Part shown: piece by piece, positions 25,400 through 35,731 of the stretch
Layout of the letters: the number at the start of each line of letters is the position of its first letter
Numbering within the stretch: position 1 is the first letter of the stretch
Notes under the pieces: generated by a model
Seen by the model: only the letters and a program-made list of their open reading frames with translations
Database searches by the model: none
What the model was told of the DNA's origin: nothing
NCBI GenBank assembly: GCA_016285885.1
Contig: JAEERP010000001.1
Location: forward strand, 186,001 to 250,000
Source: Paludibacteraceae bacterium
GTDB lineage: Bacteria; Bacteroidota; Bacteroidia; Bacteroidales; Paludibacteraceae
Direction of reading: 5' to 3'
DNA: 64,000 nt
Translations under genes and position numbers: made by a program

Positions 25400-26920
25400 A
25401 TGGCAGAAAGAAAAGTTCGTGTGCGTTTCGCACCAAGTCCGACTGGACCATTGCATATTGGAGGTGTAAGGACATGCTTGTACAACTATTTGTTCGCTAA
25501 GAAAAACGGGGGCGACTTGTTGCTTAGAATTGAAGATACTGATTCTCAGCGTTTTGTCCCTGGAGCGGAAGAGTATATCATCGAAGCCTTCAAATGGTTG
25601 GGTATCACTTTCGACGAAGGTGTGGGCGTGGGTGGCCCTAACGGACCGTACCGCCAAAGCGAGCGCCGCGACATTTACAAGATATATGTGAAGCAGTTGA
25701 TCGAGAGCGGTCATGCATATTATGCATTCGACACGCCGGAGGAGTTGGATGCGAAACGTAACGCTATCCCTAATTTCCAATATGATTCACATACCCGTAT
25801 GCAAGGGGTTAACTCCTTGACGTTGAGCGAGGATGAAGTGAACCGACGCATTGCGGCCGGTGAGAAGTATGTGGTTCGTATCAAGGTGGAGCCGGATGAG
25901 GACATCGAGGTGGACGACTTGGTGCGTGGCAAGGTGGTCATCAATTCCAACATCTTGGACGACAAGGTTTTATACAAGGCGGCGGATGAGTTGCCTACCT
26001 ATCACTTGGCGAATATTGTGGACGACCACTTGATGGAGATCACCCATGTGATCCGTGGTGAGGAGTGGTTGCCTTCCGCACCGCTCCACGTGTTGCTCTA
26101 CCGTTACTTGGGTTGGGCGGACACGATGCCTCGATTCGCGCACTTGCCGTTGTTGCTCAAGCCTGAGGGCAATGGTAAGCTGAGCAAACGTGATGGTGAC
26201 AAGTTAGGTTTCCCTGTCTTTCCGTTGCAATGGAAGGATCCTAAGAGCGGTGATATCTCCTCAGGCTACCGCGAGTCTGGCTATCTGCCTGAGGCGGTTG
26301 TCAACTTCCTCGCATTGTTGGGCTGGAACCCTGGCAACGATCAGGAGATGCTCTCGATGGACGAGCTGATCGATCTCTTCTCCATCGACCGTATCAGCAA
26401 GTCTGGCGCCCGCTTCAACTATGAGAAGGGCAAATGGTTCAACCATGAGTACTTGATTAGAAAATCTGACGAGGAGGTGGCGCATATGTTCGAGCCTATC
26501 CTGAAGGAGAAGGGCATCACTTGCGCATTCGATAAGCTGAAATATATCGTCTCTTTGGTGAAGGAGCGCATCACGTTCCCGGCCGACTTGTGGGAGCAGG
26601 CAAGCTTCTTCTTTGAGGCGCCGACCGCATATGATGAGAAATCGTTGAAGAAACGTTGGAAAGAGGAGAGCCCTCAGTGCCTGCGTGAGTTGGTGGAGGT
26701 GTTGAAAGGCATTGATGATTATTCTAAGGTTAATGAAAACGAACAATTGGTGCTCGATTGGGTCGCTTCGAAAGGCTACAATTTGGGTACGGTGATGAAC
26801 TCTTTCCGTATCACCTTGGTGGGTGCGGCGAAGGGTCCACATATTTTCAACATTATAGATATTCTTGGTAAAGAAGAAACAATAGCCCGTGTGAACAGGG
26901 CGTTGGAAGTAATTAAATGA
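25400..26920 (+). CDS. gltX: Glutamate--tRNA ligase
   Basis: A 506-residue class I aminoacyl-tRNA synthetase that charges tRNA-Glu. The HIGH-type motif is at residues 19-22 ([10 protein letters not shown]) and the KMSKS-type motif is KLSKRDGDK. The anticodon-binding C-terminal half is complete. The start [16 protein letters not shown] at 25400 is chosen over the in-frame ATG at 25343 because the promoter box lies between them and family members begin just before RFAPSPTG. The waaA gene follows after one base, so the two form an operon. Confidence 0.96.
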   Translation: MAERKVRVRFAPSPTGPLHIGGVRTCLYNYLFAKKNGGDLLLRIEDTDSQRFVPGAEEYIIEAFKWLGITFDEGVGVGGPNGPYRQSERRDIYKIYVKQLIESGHAYYAFDTPEELDAKRNAIPNFQYDSHTRMQGVNSLTLSEDEVNRRIAAGEKYVVRIKVEPDEDIEVDDLVRGKVVINSNILDDKVLYKAADELPTYHLANIVDDHLMEITHVIRGEEWLPSAPLHVLLYRYLGWADTMPRFAHLPLLLKPEGNGKLSKRDGDKLGFPVFPLQWKDPKSGDISSGYRESGYLPEAVVNFLALLGWNPGNDQEMLSMDELIDLFSIDRISKSGARFNYEKGKWFNHEYLIRKSDEEVAHMFEPILKEKGITCAFDKLKYIVSLVKERITFPADLWEQASFFFEAPTAYDEKSLKKRWKEESPQCLRELVEVLKGIDDYSKVNENEQLVLDWVASKGYNLGTVMNSFRITLVGAAKGPHIFNIIDILGKEETIARVNRALEVIK

Positions 26921-26921
26921 C

Positions 26922-28154
26922 ATGGTTAAGTTGTTGTACAATTTAGGTATGCTCATATACCATTTCGGTGTGTGGGTGGCCTCTTTTTGGAACGAAAAGG
27001 CTTCCAAATTCTGCAAGGGTAGGCAAGGAGTACTTGAATACATTGCGGAGAAGGTGGATAAGAACAGCAAGTATGTTTGGGTCCATGCCGCCTCTTTGGG
27101 AGAGTTTGAGCAGGGACGTCCTATTATTGAGAAACTTAGGCAGATGAAGCCTGAGTACAAGATTGTTCTGACGTTCTTCTCCCCTTCTGGTTATGAGGTC
27201 AGAAAAAATTACGAGGGGGCGGACGTGGTCTGTTACCTTCCCATCGACACGTCATGGAGCGCTAATCGTTTCTTGGACGTAGTGAATCCGACATATGCGA
27301 TCTTCATCAAGTATGAGTTTTGGATGAATTATATCGTCGGACTGAAACGGAGAAAAATACCGACTTACATAGTCTCAGCCATTTTCCGTCCGAACCAGGT
27401 TTTCTTCAAGTGGTATGGTTCTTGGTACCGGAAGGTGCTTCATTGCTTCACCCATTTGTTTGTCCAAAACCAGGTATCGCTGGATTTGCTCTCTTCTATA
27501 GGCGTGAAGAACGTTTCATTGACGGGTGATACCCGTTTCGACCGTGTCGCTGACATCGCCGCCAAGTCCAAGGAGTTGCCTATTGTCTCTGCATTCGCGC
27601 AGGGTTCCAAGGTGATCGTGGCGGGTAGTTCATGGCCGAAGGATGAGGATATCCTTTGTGACTATTTCAACCGCCATCCTGGCGTGAAACTGATCTTGGC
27701 GCCACATGAGATCCACCAGTCTCATTTGGACGATATCCTCTCAAAACTGAAGCGTCCGTATGTCTTCTACAACCAGACGAACGAGGCGGAGGCTGCTAAG
27801 GCGGATTGCTTGATTATCAATTGCTTCGGATTGCTCTCTTCCGTCTATCGCTATGGTGATTTTGCCTATATCGGAGGCGGCTTTGGTGTGGGCATCCACA
27901 ATACGTTGGAGGCTGCTGTATATGGCATGCCGATACTCTTCGGCCCTAATTTTGGTCGATTCCAGGAGGCGGTGGACATGGTGAACCGTCGTGCCGCATT
28001 CCCTGTCCATAACTTATCTGAGTTTGAGGCTTTGGCTGATGACTTATTGACTGATGGATCAGAGACTTTACGCTCAGCTTCCGCAAATGCGTCAGACTAT
28101 GTTAGGGAGAATCGAGGCGCCACAGGGAAAATCATCGATGAAATTTTTCAATGA
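26922..28154 (+). CDS. waaA: 3-deoxy-D-manno-octulosonic acid (Kdo) transferase
   Basis: A 410-residue GT30 enzyme that adds Kdo to lipid A precursor at the inner membrane, needed for LPS assembly. A hydrophobic N-terminal anchor (KLLYNLGMLIYHFGVWVASF) precedes the two Rossmann domains. The catalytic-base region HAASLGEFEQGRP has Glu61 at the expected place. VIVAGSSWPKDEDIL and the C-terminal GGGFGVGIHNTLEAAVYGMP motif (sugar-nucleotide binding) are intact. The gene starts one base after gltX. Length is normal for the family. Confidence 0.93.
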   Translation: MVKLLYNLGMLIYHFGVWVASFWNEKASKFCKGRQGVLEYIAEKVDKNSKYVWVHAASLGEFEQGRPIIEKLRQMKPEYKIVLTFFSPSGYEVRKNYEGADVVCYLPIDTSWSANRFLDVVNPTYAIFIKYEFWMNYIVGLKRRKIPTYIVSAIFRPNQVFFKWYGSWYRKVLHCFTHLFVQNQVSLDLLSSIGVKNVSLTGDTRFDRVADIAAKSKELPIVSAFAQGSKVIVAGSSWPKDEDILCDYFNRHPGVKLILAPHEIHQSHLDDILSKLKRPYVFYNQTNEAEAAKADCLIINCFGLLSSVYRYGDFAYIGGGFGVGIHNTLEAAVYGMPILFGPNFGRFQEAVDMVNRRAAFPVHNLSEFEALADDLLTDGSETLRSASANASDYVRENRGATGKIIDEIFQ

Positions 28155-28179
28155 TTGGGTGAAAAAATGTCGCGTTCTA

Positions 28180-28211
28180 TTTGCTGGATTCAGTAATTAA
28201 TGCTACATTTG
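28180..28211 (+). promoter_or_regulatory. Promoter of tRNA-Ser
   Basis: TTTG (28180-28183), a 20-base spacer, then TACATTTG (28204-28211), 23 bases ahead of the mature tRNA 5' end. Good match to the -33/-7 consensus. Confidence 0.65.
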
Positions 28212-28234
28212 CACTGCAAATCCGAAAGGGGTTT

Positions 28235-28321
28235 GGTGAGATGGGTGAGTGGCTGAAACCACCAGTTTGCTAAACTGACGTACGGGTTACCGTACCGGGG
28301 GTTCGAATCCCCCTCTCACCG
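28235..28321 (+). tRNA. tRNA-Ser (GCU)
   Basis: An 87-base class II tRNA: acceptor GGTGAGA/TCTCACC with discriminator G, D-arm, anticodon loop TTGCTAA (anticodon GCT), long variable arm TACGGGTTACCGTA, T-arm GGGGGTTCGAATCCCCC. CCA is not encoded. It sits between waaA and mltG with its own promoter. Confidence 0.95.
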
Positions 28322-28384
28322 CTTTTGCATTAAATATGTTAGTTCGTTTTCGAGCTAACTTTTTTTTTATAATGATGTGGTGCC

Positions 28385-29437
28385 ATGAAAAAGAAATCAT
28401 CAAAGAAAAAGCATAAGGGAACAAAACGTATTGTCTGTTTAGCGATAGGATTCGTGGCTTTGTTGGTTGGTGCATTCTCTCTCTACGCTTTGTTTTCTCC
28501 TAACGTTCGGGTGAGCGATAAGTCGAAGTGCCTATTGGTGTATGAAGAGGCGAATTATGATGACGTTCTCGATTCCTTGAAGAGCATGAATGCGTTGCGT
28601 TCGGAGTGGTCTTTCCGCTTCGTCTCTAGGTTGTTGAATTATCAGAACAATGTGATATCGGGCCGTTACGAGTTGGTGGAAGGGGAGAGCTCCCTTAAGT
28701 TCGTCCATAAGCTGATGTATGGACAGCAGTCGCCCGTCCGCCTGACATTCAATAACATACGTACGAAGAAGGATTTGGCGGAGAAGGTCACTAAGAATCT
28801 GCGGATGTCGCAGAGTGATATGCTTACCGCTCTATGTGACCAGAATATCTGCGCTAAATATGGTACGAACCCGGAGAATATCGTTTCGTTGTTCATCCCG
28901 AACACGTATGAGGTCTATTGGGACATCTCTCCGGAGGATCTTATCCATCGCATGAAGAAGGAGTATGATAAGTTTTGGACGAATGAGCGTATGGACAAGC
29001 TGGCGGAGGTCGGATTGACCCAGCAGCAGGTCAGCACATTGGCCTCTATCGTTGATGAGGAGACGCGTAAACCGGACGAGAAGCCTCGCGTGGCGGGCCT
29101 ATATCTGAATCGTTACCATAAGGGTATTCCTCTGCAGGCGGACCCTACGGTGAAGTTCGCTTTGCAGAATTTCTCCTTGAAACGTATCTATAAGGGTCAT
29201 CTTGAGTATGACTCTCCGTATAACACATACAAGTATGAGGGTTTGCCTCCAGGACCGATTCGTATCCCTTCCGTGGAGGGCATCGATGCGGTGCTCAATT
29301 TCGAGAACCATGATTATCTCTATATGTGCGCTAGGGAGGATTTCTCTGGCTACCATAACTTCGCCGCTACCTATGAGGCGCACCAAGCGAATGCTAATAA
29401 GTATCGGAAGGCTTTGAATAGGAGGGGGATTAGGTAA
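28385..29437 (+). CDS. mltG: Endolytic murein transglycosylase MltG
   Basis: A 350-residue YceG-family enzyme that cuts nascent glycan strands and thereby limits their length. After a basic N-terminus, one membrane helix (about 16-37) anchors it with the catalytic domain in the periplasm. A LysM-like region is followed by the catalytic segment ASIVDEETRKPDEKPRVAGL with the conserved Glu, and by LQADPTVKFAL and YNTYKYEGLPPGPI, which are classic for the family. It begins 63 bases after tRNA-Ser and may be read from the same promoter. A terminator follows at 29509-29552. Confidence 0.94.
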   Translation: MKKKSSKKKHKGTKRIVCLAIGFVALLVGAFSLYALFSPNVRVSDKSKCLLVYEEANYDDVLDSLKSMNALRSEWSFRFVSRLLNYQNNVISGRYELVEGESSLKFVHKLMYGQQSPVRLTFNNIRTKKDLAEKVTKNLRMSQSDMLTALCDQNICAKYGTNPENIVSLFIPNTYEVYWDISPEDLIHRMKKEYDKFWTNERMDKLAEVGLTQQQVSTLASIVDEETRKPDEKPRVAGLYLNRYHKGIPLQADPTVKFALQNFSLKRIYKGHLEYDSPYNTYKYEGLPPGPIRIPSVEGIDAVLNFENHDYLYMCAREDFSGYHNFAATYEAHQANANKYRKALNRRGIR

Positions 29438-29442
29438 TTTTG

Positions 29443-29469
29443 AATTAAGAATTAAGAATTAAGAATTTT
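29443..29469. repeat. Short AT-rich tandem repeat
   Basis: Three copies of AATTAAG/AATTAAGA directly after the mltG stop. A small low-complexity spacer without visible function. Confidence 0.6.
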
Positions 29470-29508
29470 GAAATGAGGGTTCGTTGATTGAGCTTGTTTA
29501 AATAAAGA

Positions 29509-29552
29509 GGACGATGTACATCTTGGATGGTGTGTACATCGTCCTTTTTTTT
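29509..29552 (+). terminator. Terminator of mltG
   Basis: A perfect 12-bp stem (GGACGATGTACA at 29509-29520; TGTACATCGTCC at 29533-29544), 12-base loop, then eight Ts. The mltG and rpiB genes converge on it; on the minus strand the T-run is weaker. Confidence 0.9.
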
Positions 29553-29604
29553 GTGCATTGCCTATTGACAATCTGCACGTAGTTCCTTCATGTCTTGCGA
29601 TGGT

Positions 29605-30054
29605 TTATTTCACAGCTATCTTAGCGACCCTGCGCTCGTGTCTGCCTCCTTCGAAATCGGTGGTGAGGAATGCCTTCACGATCTCCAACGCCTTCTCTTT
29701 GGAGATGAAGCGGGCAGGAATACCTACCACGTTGGCGTTGTTGTGTTGGCGGCCCAATTTGGCGATTTCCACTTCCCATGAGAGGGCGGCGCGTATGCCT
29801 TGGTGCTTGTTGCAGGTCATGGAGATACCGTTGCCTGTTCCACAGATGGCGATGCCCATGTCGCATTGTCCGTTTTCTATCGCTTCAGCCATGGGATGCG
29901 CATAGTCAGGGTAGTCGCAACTGTCGGTCGTGTTGGTTCCGAAGTTCATGAACGCTTGTACTTGGTCGCCTAATTGCTCGATGATGTAGTTCTTCACTTC
30001 CACGCCTGCGTGGTCGTTACAGATGCCTATCACCATGTCTTTTAATTCTTTCAT
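29605..30054 (-). CDS. rpiB: Ribose-5-phosphate isomerase B
   Basis: A 149-residue LacA/RpiB-family isomerase that interconverts ribose-5-phosphate and ribulose-5-phosphate in the pentose phosphate pathway. The motif AICGTGNGISMTCNKHQGIR contains the catalytic Cys and the phosphate-binding GTGxG loop, and ICNDHAGVEVKNYI matches the N-terminal substrate loop. An alternative start is Met7 (MVIGICNDHAG, 30036), closer to most homologues. It lies 29 bases after parE and may belong to the same transcript. Confidence 0.93.
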   Translation of the reverse strand: MKELKDMVIGICNDHAGVEVKNYIIEQLGDQVQAFMNFGTNTTDSCDYPDYAHPMAEAIENGQCDMGIAICGTGNGISMTCNKHQGIRAALSWEVEIAKLGRQHNNANVVGIPARFISKEKALEIVKAFLTTDFEGGRHERRVAKIAVK

Positions 30055-30083
30055 TGTAATAATTGATGTTATATTTCTCAGTG

Positions 30084-31976
30084 TTATTCGTTAGGTGCGT
30101 CTTCCTCGATCACTAGGTTCTCGATGATGAAGTCCTGACGTTGCTGGGTGTTGTTGCCCATGTAGAACTCCAGCATGTTGCTGAGGTCATCGTCTTTCCT
30201 CATGGAGACTTGGTCGAGCCTGATATTGTCGCCGATGAATCCCTTGAACTCGTCTGGCGATATCTCTCCCAAACCTTTGAATCGGGTGATCTCCACTTTC
30301 GAACCAGACTTCTCGAGCGTCTTGATAGCGTCGATTCTCTCCTCGTCCGAGTAGCAGTAGAAGGTTTGTTTCTTGTCCCTCACGCGGAACAGAGGGGTCT
30401 CTAGGATGTAGACGTGTCCGTTGCGCACGAGGTCGGGGAAGAATTGCAGGAAGAAGGTGAGCAAGAGCAGACGGATGTGCATTCCGTCGACATCGGCATC
30501 GGTGGCGATGATCACCTTGTTGTAGCGGAGTCCTTCCATGCCGTCTTCGATGTTCAGTGCGGCTTGTAGAAGGTTCAGCTCCTCGTTCTCGTAGACGATG
30601 GTACGTTTCTTCCCGTAACTGTTTTCTGGCTTTCCTCGCAGGGAGAATACGGCCTGTAGGTTGGCGTCTCGGCTCTTCGTGATGGAACCGCTCGCGGAGT
30701 CTCCCTCGGTGATGAAGATGCAGGTCTTCTCCTGATTCTCTCCTTTGGTGTCGTTGTAGTGGATCCTGCAGTCGCGTAGTTTACGGTTGCAGAGGCTCAC
30801 TTTCTTCACGCGCTCGCGGGCGGCTTTGGTGATGCCGGCGATCGCTTTGCGCTCTTTTTCAGCGTCCTGTATCTTTTTCAGCAGGATATCTGCCGTGTCT
30901 TGGTTCTTGTGTAGATAGTTGTCGAGTTGCTCCTTGACGAAGTCGTTGACGAACTTGTTGATGGACACACCATCCGTCGGGTTCATGTCGCGTGAGCCCA
31001 GTTTTGTTTTTGTTTGGCTCTCGAAGACCGGCTCCTCCACGCTGATGGAGATTGCGGCCACTAGACCTGCGCGGATGTCAGGCAACTCCATGTTCTTGTT
31101 GTAGAACTCCTTGATGGTCTTACCGATCGCCTCACGGAAAGCGGATTGGTGCGTACCGCCTTGGGTGGTATGCTGACCGTTGACGAAGGAGTAGTAATCC
31201 TCTCCGTACTGCATGCAGTGGGTGAAGGCTATTTCGATGTCCTCACCCTTGAAGTGTATGATAGGGTAGAGGGGGTTCTCCACCAGATTGGCGTTGAGCA
31301 AGTCCAGCAATCCATGTCTTGAAGTGAACTTTTGACCGTTGAAGATCATGGTCAGACCCGTGTTCAGGTAACTGTAGTTGCGGAGCATGGTCTCCACGAA
31401 CTCCTCCTTGTATTTGTAGTTCCCGAAAATCTTCGGGTCATTGTCTGGTTTGAAGTAGGTGATGGTACCGTTCTCGCCTTCACCGTCGATGATTCCGGTG
31501 TCGCTGACGAGTTCGCCACGGCAGAATTCAGCGATTCTTGTTTTCCCTTCACGGAAACTCTGTACCCTGAAACTCTCGGAGAGGGCGTTGACCGCCTTGG
31601 TACCCACACCGTTCAGTCCGACGGATTTCTTGAATGATTTATTGTCGTATTTGGCACCCGTGTTCATGATGGAGACCGCTTCCACGATCTTGCCTAACGG
31701 AATGCCTCGACCATAGTCACGAACGGTTATCGCACCGTCCTGCAGGGTGATTTCGATCTGTTTGCCGACGCCCATTCTGAACTCGTCGATACTGTTGTCT
31801 ATCACCTCTTTCAGCAGCACATAGATTCCGTCGTCGTAGTGGGAACCGTCACCCAGTTTTCCGATGTACATACCTGGGCGGAGCCTGACGTGCTCAAGAC
31901 CTTCCAAGTGCTTGATGTCGTCGTCGGTGTAATTCTTGATAGCCGCTTGCGTCTCGTTGAAATCCAATTCTGCCAT
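30084..31976 (-). CDS. parE: DNA topoisomerase IV subunit B
   Basis: A 630-residue type IIA topoisomerase ATPase subunit, which unlinks daughter chromosomes with ParC. The GHKL ATPase site is seen ([10 protein letters not shown] with Asn61; [25 protein letters not shown]), followed by the TOPRIM domain with [19 protein letters not shown] and [16 protein letters not shown]. The length and lack of a GyrB-type insert favour ParE over GyrB. Start 31976 ([10 protein letters not shown]) is chosen because the in-frame ATG at 32060 would overlap batE by 74 bases. It is 10 bases after batE, so it is co-oriented with the Bat operon. Confidence 0.88.
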   Translation of the reverse strand: MAELDFNETQAAIKNYTDDDIKHLEGLEHVRLRPGMYIGKLGDGSHYDDGIYVLLKEVIDNSIDEFRMGVGKQIEITLQDGAITVRDYGRGIPLGKIVEAVSIMNTGAKYDNKSFKKSVGLNGVGTKAVNALSESFRVQSFREGKTRIAEFCRGELVSDTGIIDGEGENGTITYFKPDNDPKIFGNYKYKEEFVETMLRNYSYLNTGLTMIFNGQKFTSRHGLLDLLNANLVENPLYPIIHFKGEDIEIAFTHCMQYGEDYYSFVNGQHTTQGGTHQSAFREAIGKTIKEFYNKNMELPDIRAGLVAAISISVEEPVFESQTKTKLGSRDMNPTDGVSINKFVNDFVKEQLDNYLHKNQDTADILLKKIQDAEKERKAIAGITKAARERVKKVSLCNRKLRDCRIHYNDTKGENQEKTCIFITEGDSASGSITKSRDANLQAVFSLRGKPENSYGKKRTIVYENEELNLLQAALNIEDGMEGLRYNKVIIATDADVDGMHIRLLLLTFFLQFFPDLVRNGHVYILETPLFRVRDKKQTFYCYSDEERIDAIKTLEKSGSKVEITRFKGLGEISPDEFKGFIGDNIRLDQVSMRKDDDLSNMLEFYMGNNTQQRQDFIIENLVIEEDAPNE

Positions 31977-31986
31977 GTTGTTTATG

Positions 31987-32739
31987 CTATATGATTTCCA
32001 CTTTCTTGGAAGAAACCCAGCCTGTGTTTCCGTCTTCCATTTGTATCTCGACCCAATCACCGATTTTACTCTTGATACGCACCTTTGTGCCTTCGTGCAA
32101 TACGAAGAGGTCCTTCCCTGATTCGTCAGGCGTGCTTTTCCCTGTGATGGTTGGGGATATGATGATGGCGCTCTCGTCCTTTGTCATGGCGTTGTTCTGC
32201 GCTTTGGCGTAGCCGAATGCGATGATGGAAAACACCAAGGTCACGATGGCGGAGAAGAAGGCGATCTTCTTCATCAATATTTTGGTCGAGAAAATGTATA
32301 GTCCGATGAGTATCAACGTGAGGATGAAGGCGAAGATGCTCCATTTCGCCCAACCGTTGGAGGAGGTGCCGTTTTGGATGGACTGGTTCCATTCCGAGAG
32401 GACGAACTTCTCCATGGTCTCGATTTTGTCCACCGTCTGGCTCTTCGCCAATTCGAGGTTGTATTTGGCGTCCTCATTGTCCGGGCTGACTTTGAGCGCC
32501 TTCTCGTAGTAGAGTATGGCGTACGCTATTTCCCCCCGTTTATACTTTGCATTTCCCAAGTTGTAGTACAGTGCGGACGAAACACCCTCTTTGTTCATCA
32601 CTTCGGTGTAAAGACTGTCCGCCAACTCATATTTACCCTCTTTATAGGCTTCGTTGGCTTGCTTCATCTTGCTTGATTCCGCCGCGAATGTGCTAACCGA
32701 CAGCAGTGTCAATGCGAGCAATATAATTATCTTCTTCAT
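31987..32739 (-). CDS. batE: BatE: TPR and SH3-domain membrane protein
   Basis: A 250-residue envelope protein. It has a signal peptide (1-19), TPR repeats at about 25-100 ([20 protein letters not shown]), two membrane helices (about 133-152 and 160-178) and a C-terminal SH3-like domain (about 190-250: [20 protein letters not shown]...[11 protein letters not shown]). This architecture is that of BatE in the Bacteroides aerotolerance (Bat) operon. It starts 4 bases after batD. The Bat proteins form a membrane complex whose biochemical role is still unclear. Confidence 0.9.
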   Translation of the reverse strand: MKKIIILLALTLLSVSTFAAESSKMKQANEAYKEGKYELADSLYTEVMNKEGVSSALYYNLGNAKYKRGEIAYAILYYEKALKVSPDNEDAKYNLELAKSQTVDKIETMEKFVLSEWNQSIQNGTSSNGWAKWSIFAFILTLILIGLYIFSTKILMKKIAFFSAIVTLVFSIIAFGYAKAQNNAMTKDESAIIISPTITGKSTPDESGKDLFVLHEGTKVRIKSKIGDWVEIQMEDGNTGWVSSKKVEII

Positions 32740-32743
32740 AATC

Positions 32744-34573
32744 TTACTTCCTTACTTGTTCTTCCAATTTTCCTATTACGTCAACGGTCTGGTTGTAGAG
32801 ATCGTCCATCGAGTTCTGACTGTCTGATTTGGCGAATCGTGCGAACTCGCATGTGCGGAGGATATCCATGAACGATTGGATGGTGTCGTCCTCCACTTTC
32901 CGATTCGTCAGTTCCTCTTCGATGGTCTCTTTGTTGAGTTGAGACAGAGGTATGCTTAGCTTGTCGCTTACGTATCCCCATAGAGCTTTCAGCACTTCTT
33001 CGTAGAACAACTCGCTTTCTCCGCTCTGCAGGTATGTGTCAGCCTTCTTCAGACGTTTCTTCGCTTGCTTGTTCGCCCTCTTGTTTTTCACCAATGCGAC
33101 GTTAGCGTTCTCCTTGATTTGCTTTCTGTACAATATCACTAGAACGATGAACAATAGGAGCGGGATGATGTACCAGAGCCAGAATCCGAGCGAACCATAG
33201 ATATTCTTTTCGCTTTTCTCCACTGACGTGTTGTTTGCGTTGATGTATCGTATCTCCTTGCCGAGGAACTTAACGTTCTCTTTGTTTGTGTAGTTGGAGA
33301 TGACTTGGCTATTATCCGTGTTGTTGTCTCCCTTTTCCACGTTCAATGTGAACGCTTTTGTCTTGAGGGTGTTATATTTCCTTGTGTTCAGATCAAAGTA
33401 GGAGAAGGTTGCGGCTGGGATCTCGAATGTGCCGGCGTGGCGAGGGATGACCAGATAGTCGATTTCCCTTGTTCCCGAGTTGCCATTGACCTTCTGGTTC
33501 TCCTTCGGAGGATAGGTGTCGAAGTCTGAAGGGAATTCAAATGTAGGGCTTTTTACGTACTTGATATTACCCGTTCCAGATATCTTCACCTTGATAGTGA
33601 TTGGCTCGTAGGCTTTCGTCTCAGTCTTACTGATATCGCTTTCCATCTTGAAGGAGCCCACCGCATTGTTGAAGTCGGCCGGTTTGCCTTCCGATGGCAG
33701 CGCTTTAACCTCTATTTTGGTTCCCTCTATAGGGATGATCTTACGAACCCTCTTCATGGTGTTGAAGATGTCGTCGAATCCCCAGAAGCCTCTTCTTTGG
33801 CCACCCGTAGGCACTTGGATGATGGCGGTGAGTTGTCCTTTCTCGATTTCTATCGGACCGCTCTTCTGAGGATAGAGGATTGTCTGTTTCAGTTTGAATG
33901 TTTGGTATTTGACACCGTTCACGACATCAGTTCCAGGTTGCTCCTCTCTCTTTAATTGAATGTCTTTGCTGATGAAGCCCTTGTATTCAGGCATCTTGGC
34001 ATCTTCTATTTCAAGGACATTGCCCCTGTGGTAGAGCGTGATGGTTGCCACGAGTTCTTCTTGCTCGTAGACGGTTTTCTTCGAGAAGGTGGTTCGGATG
34101 AACACGTCGTTTCCTGCGGTTGTCGCAGCGGACTGCCCGTTAGCGTTGCTTTGTCCCTGTGCGTGTTGAGCCGAGTTTTGTCCTGCAGGGACCACCTTGA
34201 TCGTGGTTGCGTTGGACATGATGGTTTCGCCGTTCAGTTTAAAGCTGGATGGCGATATGGTGAAGGTTCCCTCCTTTTTTGGGGTGAGTATGTACGTGAT
34301 GGATAGGGAAGATTGTCTTGTGTAGCTTCCGTTCGTCATGTAGACGGAACTGGATTGCGATTGTGACGGTCCAGCCAATACGACGAAGTCCTTTAAGTCT
34401 GGTGCTGAGATCTGAGGAGAGGCATTGGTGATGGTGTATTCAATCTTGAATTGTTGGTTCATTTCCACTACCGACGGCGCACTGAGCTTGAATGACACGT
34501 TGTCGTTGTTGGCCCTCAGCATGTTGATGCCTCCCATCAGGAGAAGCAGTGTTATCAATATCCTATTTTTCAT
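32744..34573 (-). CDS. batD: BatD: oxygen-tolerance domain membrane protein
   Basis: A 609-residue protein with a signal peptide (MKNRILITLLLLMGGINMLRA), several beta-sandwich BatD domains in the periplasm (for example VSFKLSAPSVVEMNQQFKIEYT and VFIRTTFSKKTVYEQEELVATI), a membrane helix near residue 450 (LGFWLWYIIPLLLFIVLVIL) and a basic cytoplasmic tail of about 140 residues with helical repeats. The order and size fit BatD. It lies between batC and batE; the 144-base gap to batC is unusually wide for this operon. Confidence 0.9.
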   Translation of the reverse strand: MKNRILITLLLLMGGINMLRANNDNVSFKLSAPSVVEMNQQFKIEYTITNASPQISAPDLKDFVVLAGPSQSQSSSVYMTNGSYTRQSSLSITYILTPKKEGTFTISPSSFKLNGETIMSNATTIKVVPAGQNSAQHAQGQSNANGQSAATTAGNDVFIRTTFSKKTVYEQEELVATITLYHRGNVLEIEDAKMPEYKGFISKDIQLKREEQPGTDVVNGVKYQTFKLKQTILYPQKSGPIEIEKGQLTAIIQVPTGGQRRGFWGFDDIFNTMKRVRKIIPIEGTKIEVKALPSEGKPADFNNAVGSFKMESDISKTETKAYEPITIKVKISGTGNIKYVKSPTFEFPSDFDTYPPKENQKVNGNSGTREIDYLVIPRHAGTFEIPAATFSYFDLNTRKYNTLKTKAFTLNVEKGDNNTDNSQVISNYTNKENVKFLGKEIRYINANNTSVEKSEKNIYGSLGFWLWYIIPLLLFIVLVILYRKQIKENANVALVKNKRANKQAKKRLKKADTYLQSGESELFYEEVLKALWGYVSDKLSIPLSQLNKETIEEELTNRKVEDDTIQSFMDILRTCEFARFAKSDSQNSMDDLYNQTVDVIGKLEEQVRK

Positions 34574-34717
34574 ATTCTATTTTGTTTGCACCTACAAAGG
34601 TACTAAATTACCTCTTATTCTCAATCATTTTTACAGCCAATCATTCTCTCGGAATGATCAGTTTGGACCCATTGGCATTGAGCGTCGGCCCTCCTTGCGT
34701 GAGCCTAGACCGATCGA

Positions 34718-35719
34718 TTACCAGTTCTTCTCGATGCGACGTCTCTGATGCTCTTTGTTCCTTTGCAGACGAATTTTTTTCAAGGTGTTCTCTTCGTCCT
34801 TTTCCATTGCCTTCAGGATCTGCTCTGCGTTCTCTTTGGACAATTCAGCGTTTAGATCCTTCTCTCCGTTCTTCTCTTCGGTATTTCTCCGTTCATCCTC
34901 TTTGCTGTTTTGATCCTGGTTCTGCTGATCCTGCTGGTCTTGGTTCTGCTGGTTTTGTTGATTCTGGTTTTGCTTGTCTTGGTTCTGTTGCTGCTGGTTG
35001 TCTGGAGGAGTCATATCCTTCAAGATATCCAACAATCTCTTTTCGTACTCCTGTGCGTAAGCGAGGTTGTACCTTGTGCTATCGTTTTTCGAGTCCTTTC
35101 GTAAGGAATTCTTATAATCCTCAACTGCGTTGTGTACGTTTTTCAGATCATCGGTCAACTTTTTATAAGCCTCCTGCATAAGAGATTGCATGAATGAATT
35201 CTGTCCAGACATCTGTTGTGCGTTCATCTGTACATTAGCCTGTGCGAAGACTTTATTCAATGAGTCCATATTCCCGTTCATCTGTTTGTATTCTTCTTCC
35301 ATCATGATGAGGGAGTCCATCGGTGGAACTTTACGCATGTTCGAGTTCCCTTTGTTGTGATAGGTTTTTGCCAAGAATTCGTCCTCCAGGCTCTCCGCAC
35401 TTTGGGGATAGTTCATCATGTATTTGCGGGCCGCATTTTTGTATGTGGAGTCCGCCAAGTCATAGCGTTTCTTTTGGCAGTAGGTGTTAGCCTTGTTGTA
35501 TTCTGCCGCTTGGTATAGGGAGTCTGCGGCCAATAATAAGTTGTATCGGGCTAAAGCGTTTTCGTACTGCGACTTGTCGTAGAATTTATTTCCCTCCTTG
35601 AGTGTGTCCTCTTTTTGCTCGAATGAGAAGTTGGAAATATTCAGTATGTTGAAAATAATCAGTGCCAGCAATATTGCGATAGTGCTTCCGACGATTATTA
35701 TATATTTCTTCTTATCCAT
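34718..35719 (-). CDS. batC: BatC: TPR protein with Gln/Asn/Asp-rich tract
   Basis: A 333-residue protein anchored by an N-terminal helix (about 5-27, IIIVGSTIAILLALIIFNIL). TPR-like repeats cover about 35-120 and 180-230 (KFYDKSQYENALARYNLLLA). At about 240-275 there is an extreme Gln/Asn/Asp tract (QQQNQDKQNQNQQNQQNQ...), encoded by a low-complexity DNA run at 34900-35000, and then a charged helical tail. BatC in relatives interacts with BatA/BatB. It lies 12 bases after batB. Confidence 0.85.
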   Translation of the reverse strand: MDKKKYIIIVGSTIAILLALIIFNILNISNFSFEQKEDTLKEGNKFYDKSQYENALARYNLLLAADSLYQAAEYNKANTYCQKKRYDLADSTYKNAARKYMMNYPQSAESLEDEFLAKTYHNKGNSNMRKVPPMDSLIMMEEEYKQMNGNMDSLNKVFAQANVQMNAQQMSGQNSFMQSLMQEAYKKLTDDLKNVHNAVEDYKNSLRKDSKNDSTRYNLAYAQEYEKRLLDILKDMTPPDNQQQQNQDKQNQNQQNQQNQDQQDQQNQDQNSKEDERRNTEEKNGEKDLNAELSKENAEQILKAMEKDEENTLKKIRLQRNKEHQRRRIEKNW

Positions 35720-35731
35720 AATATGTCACAA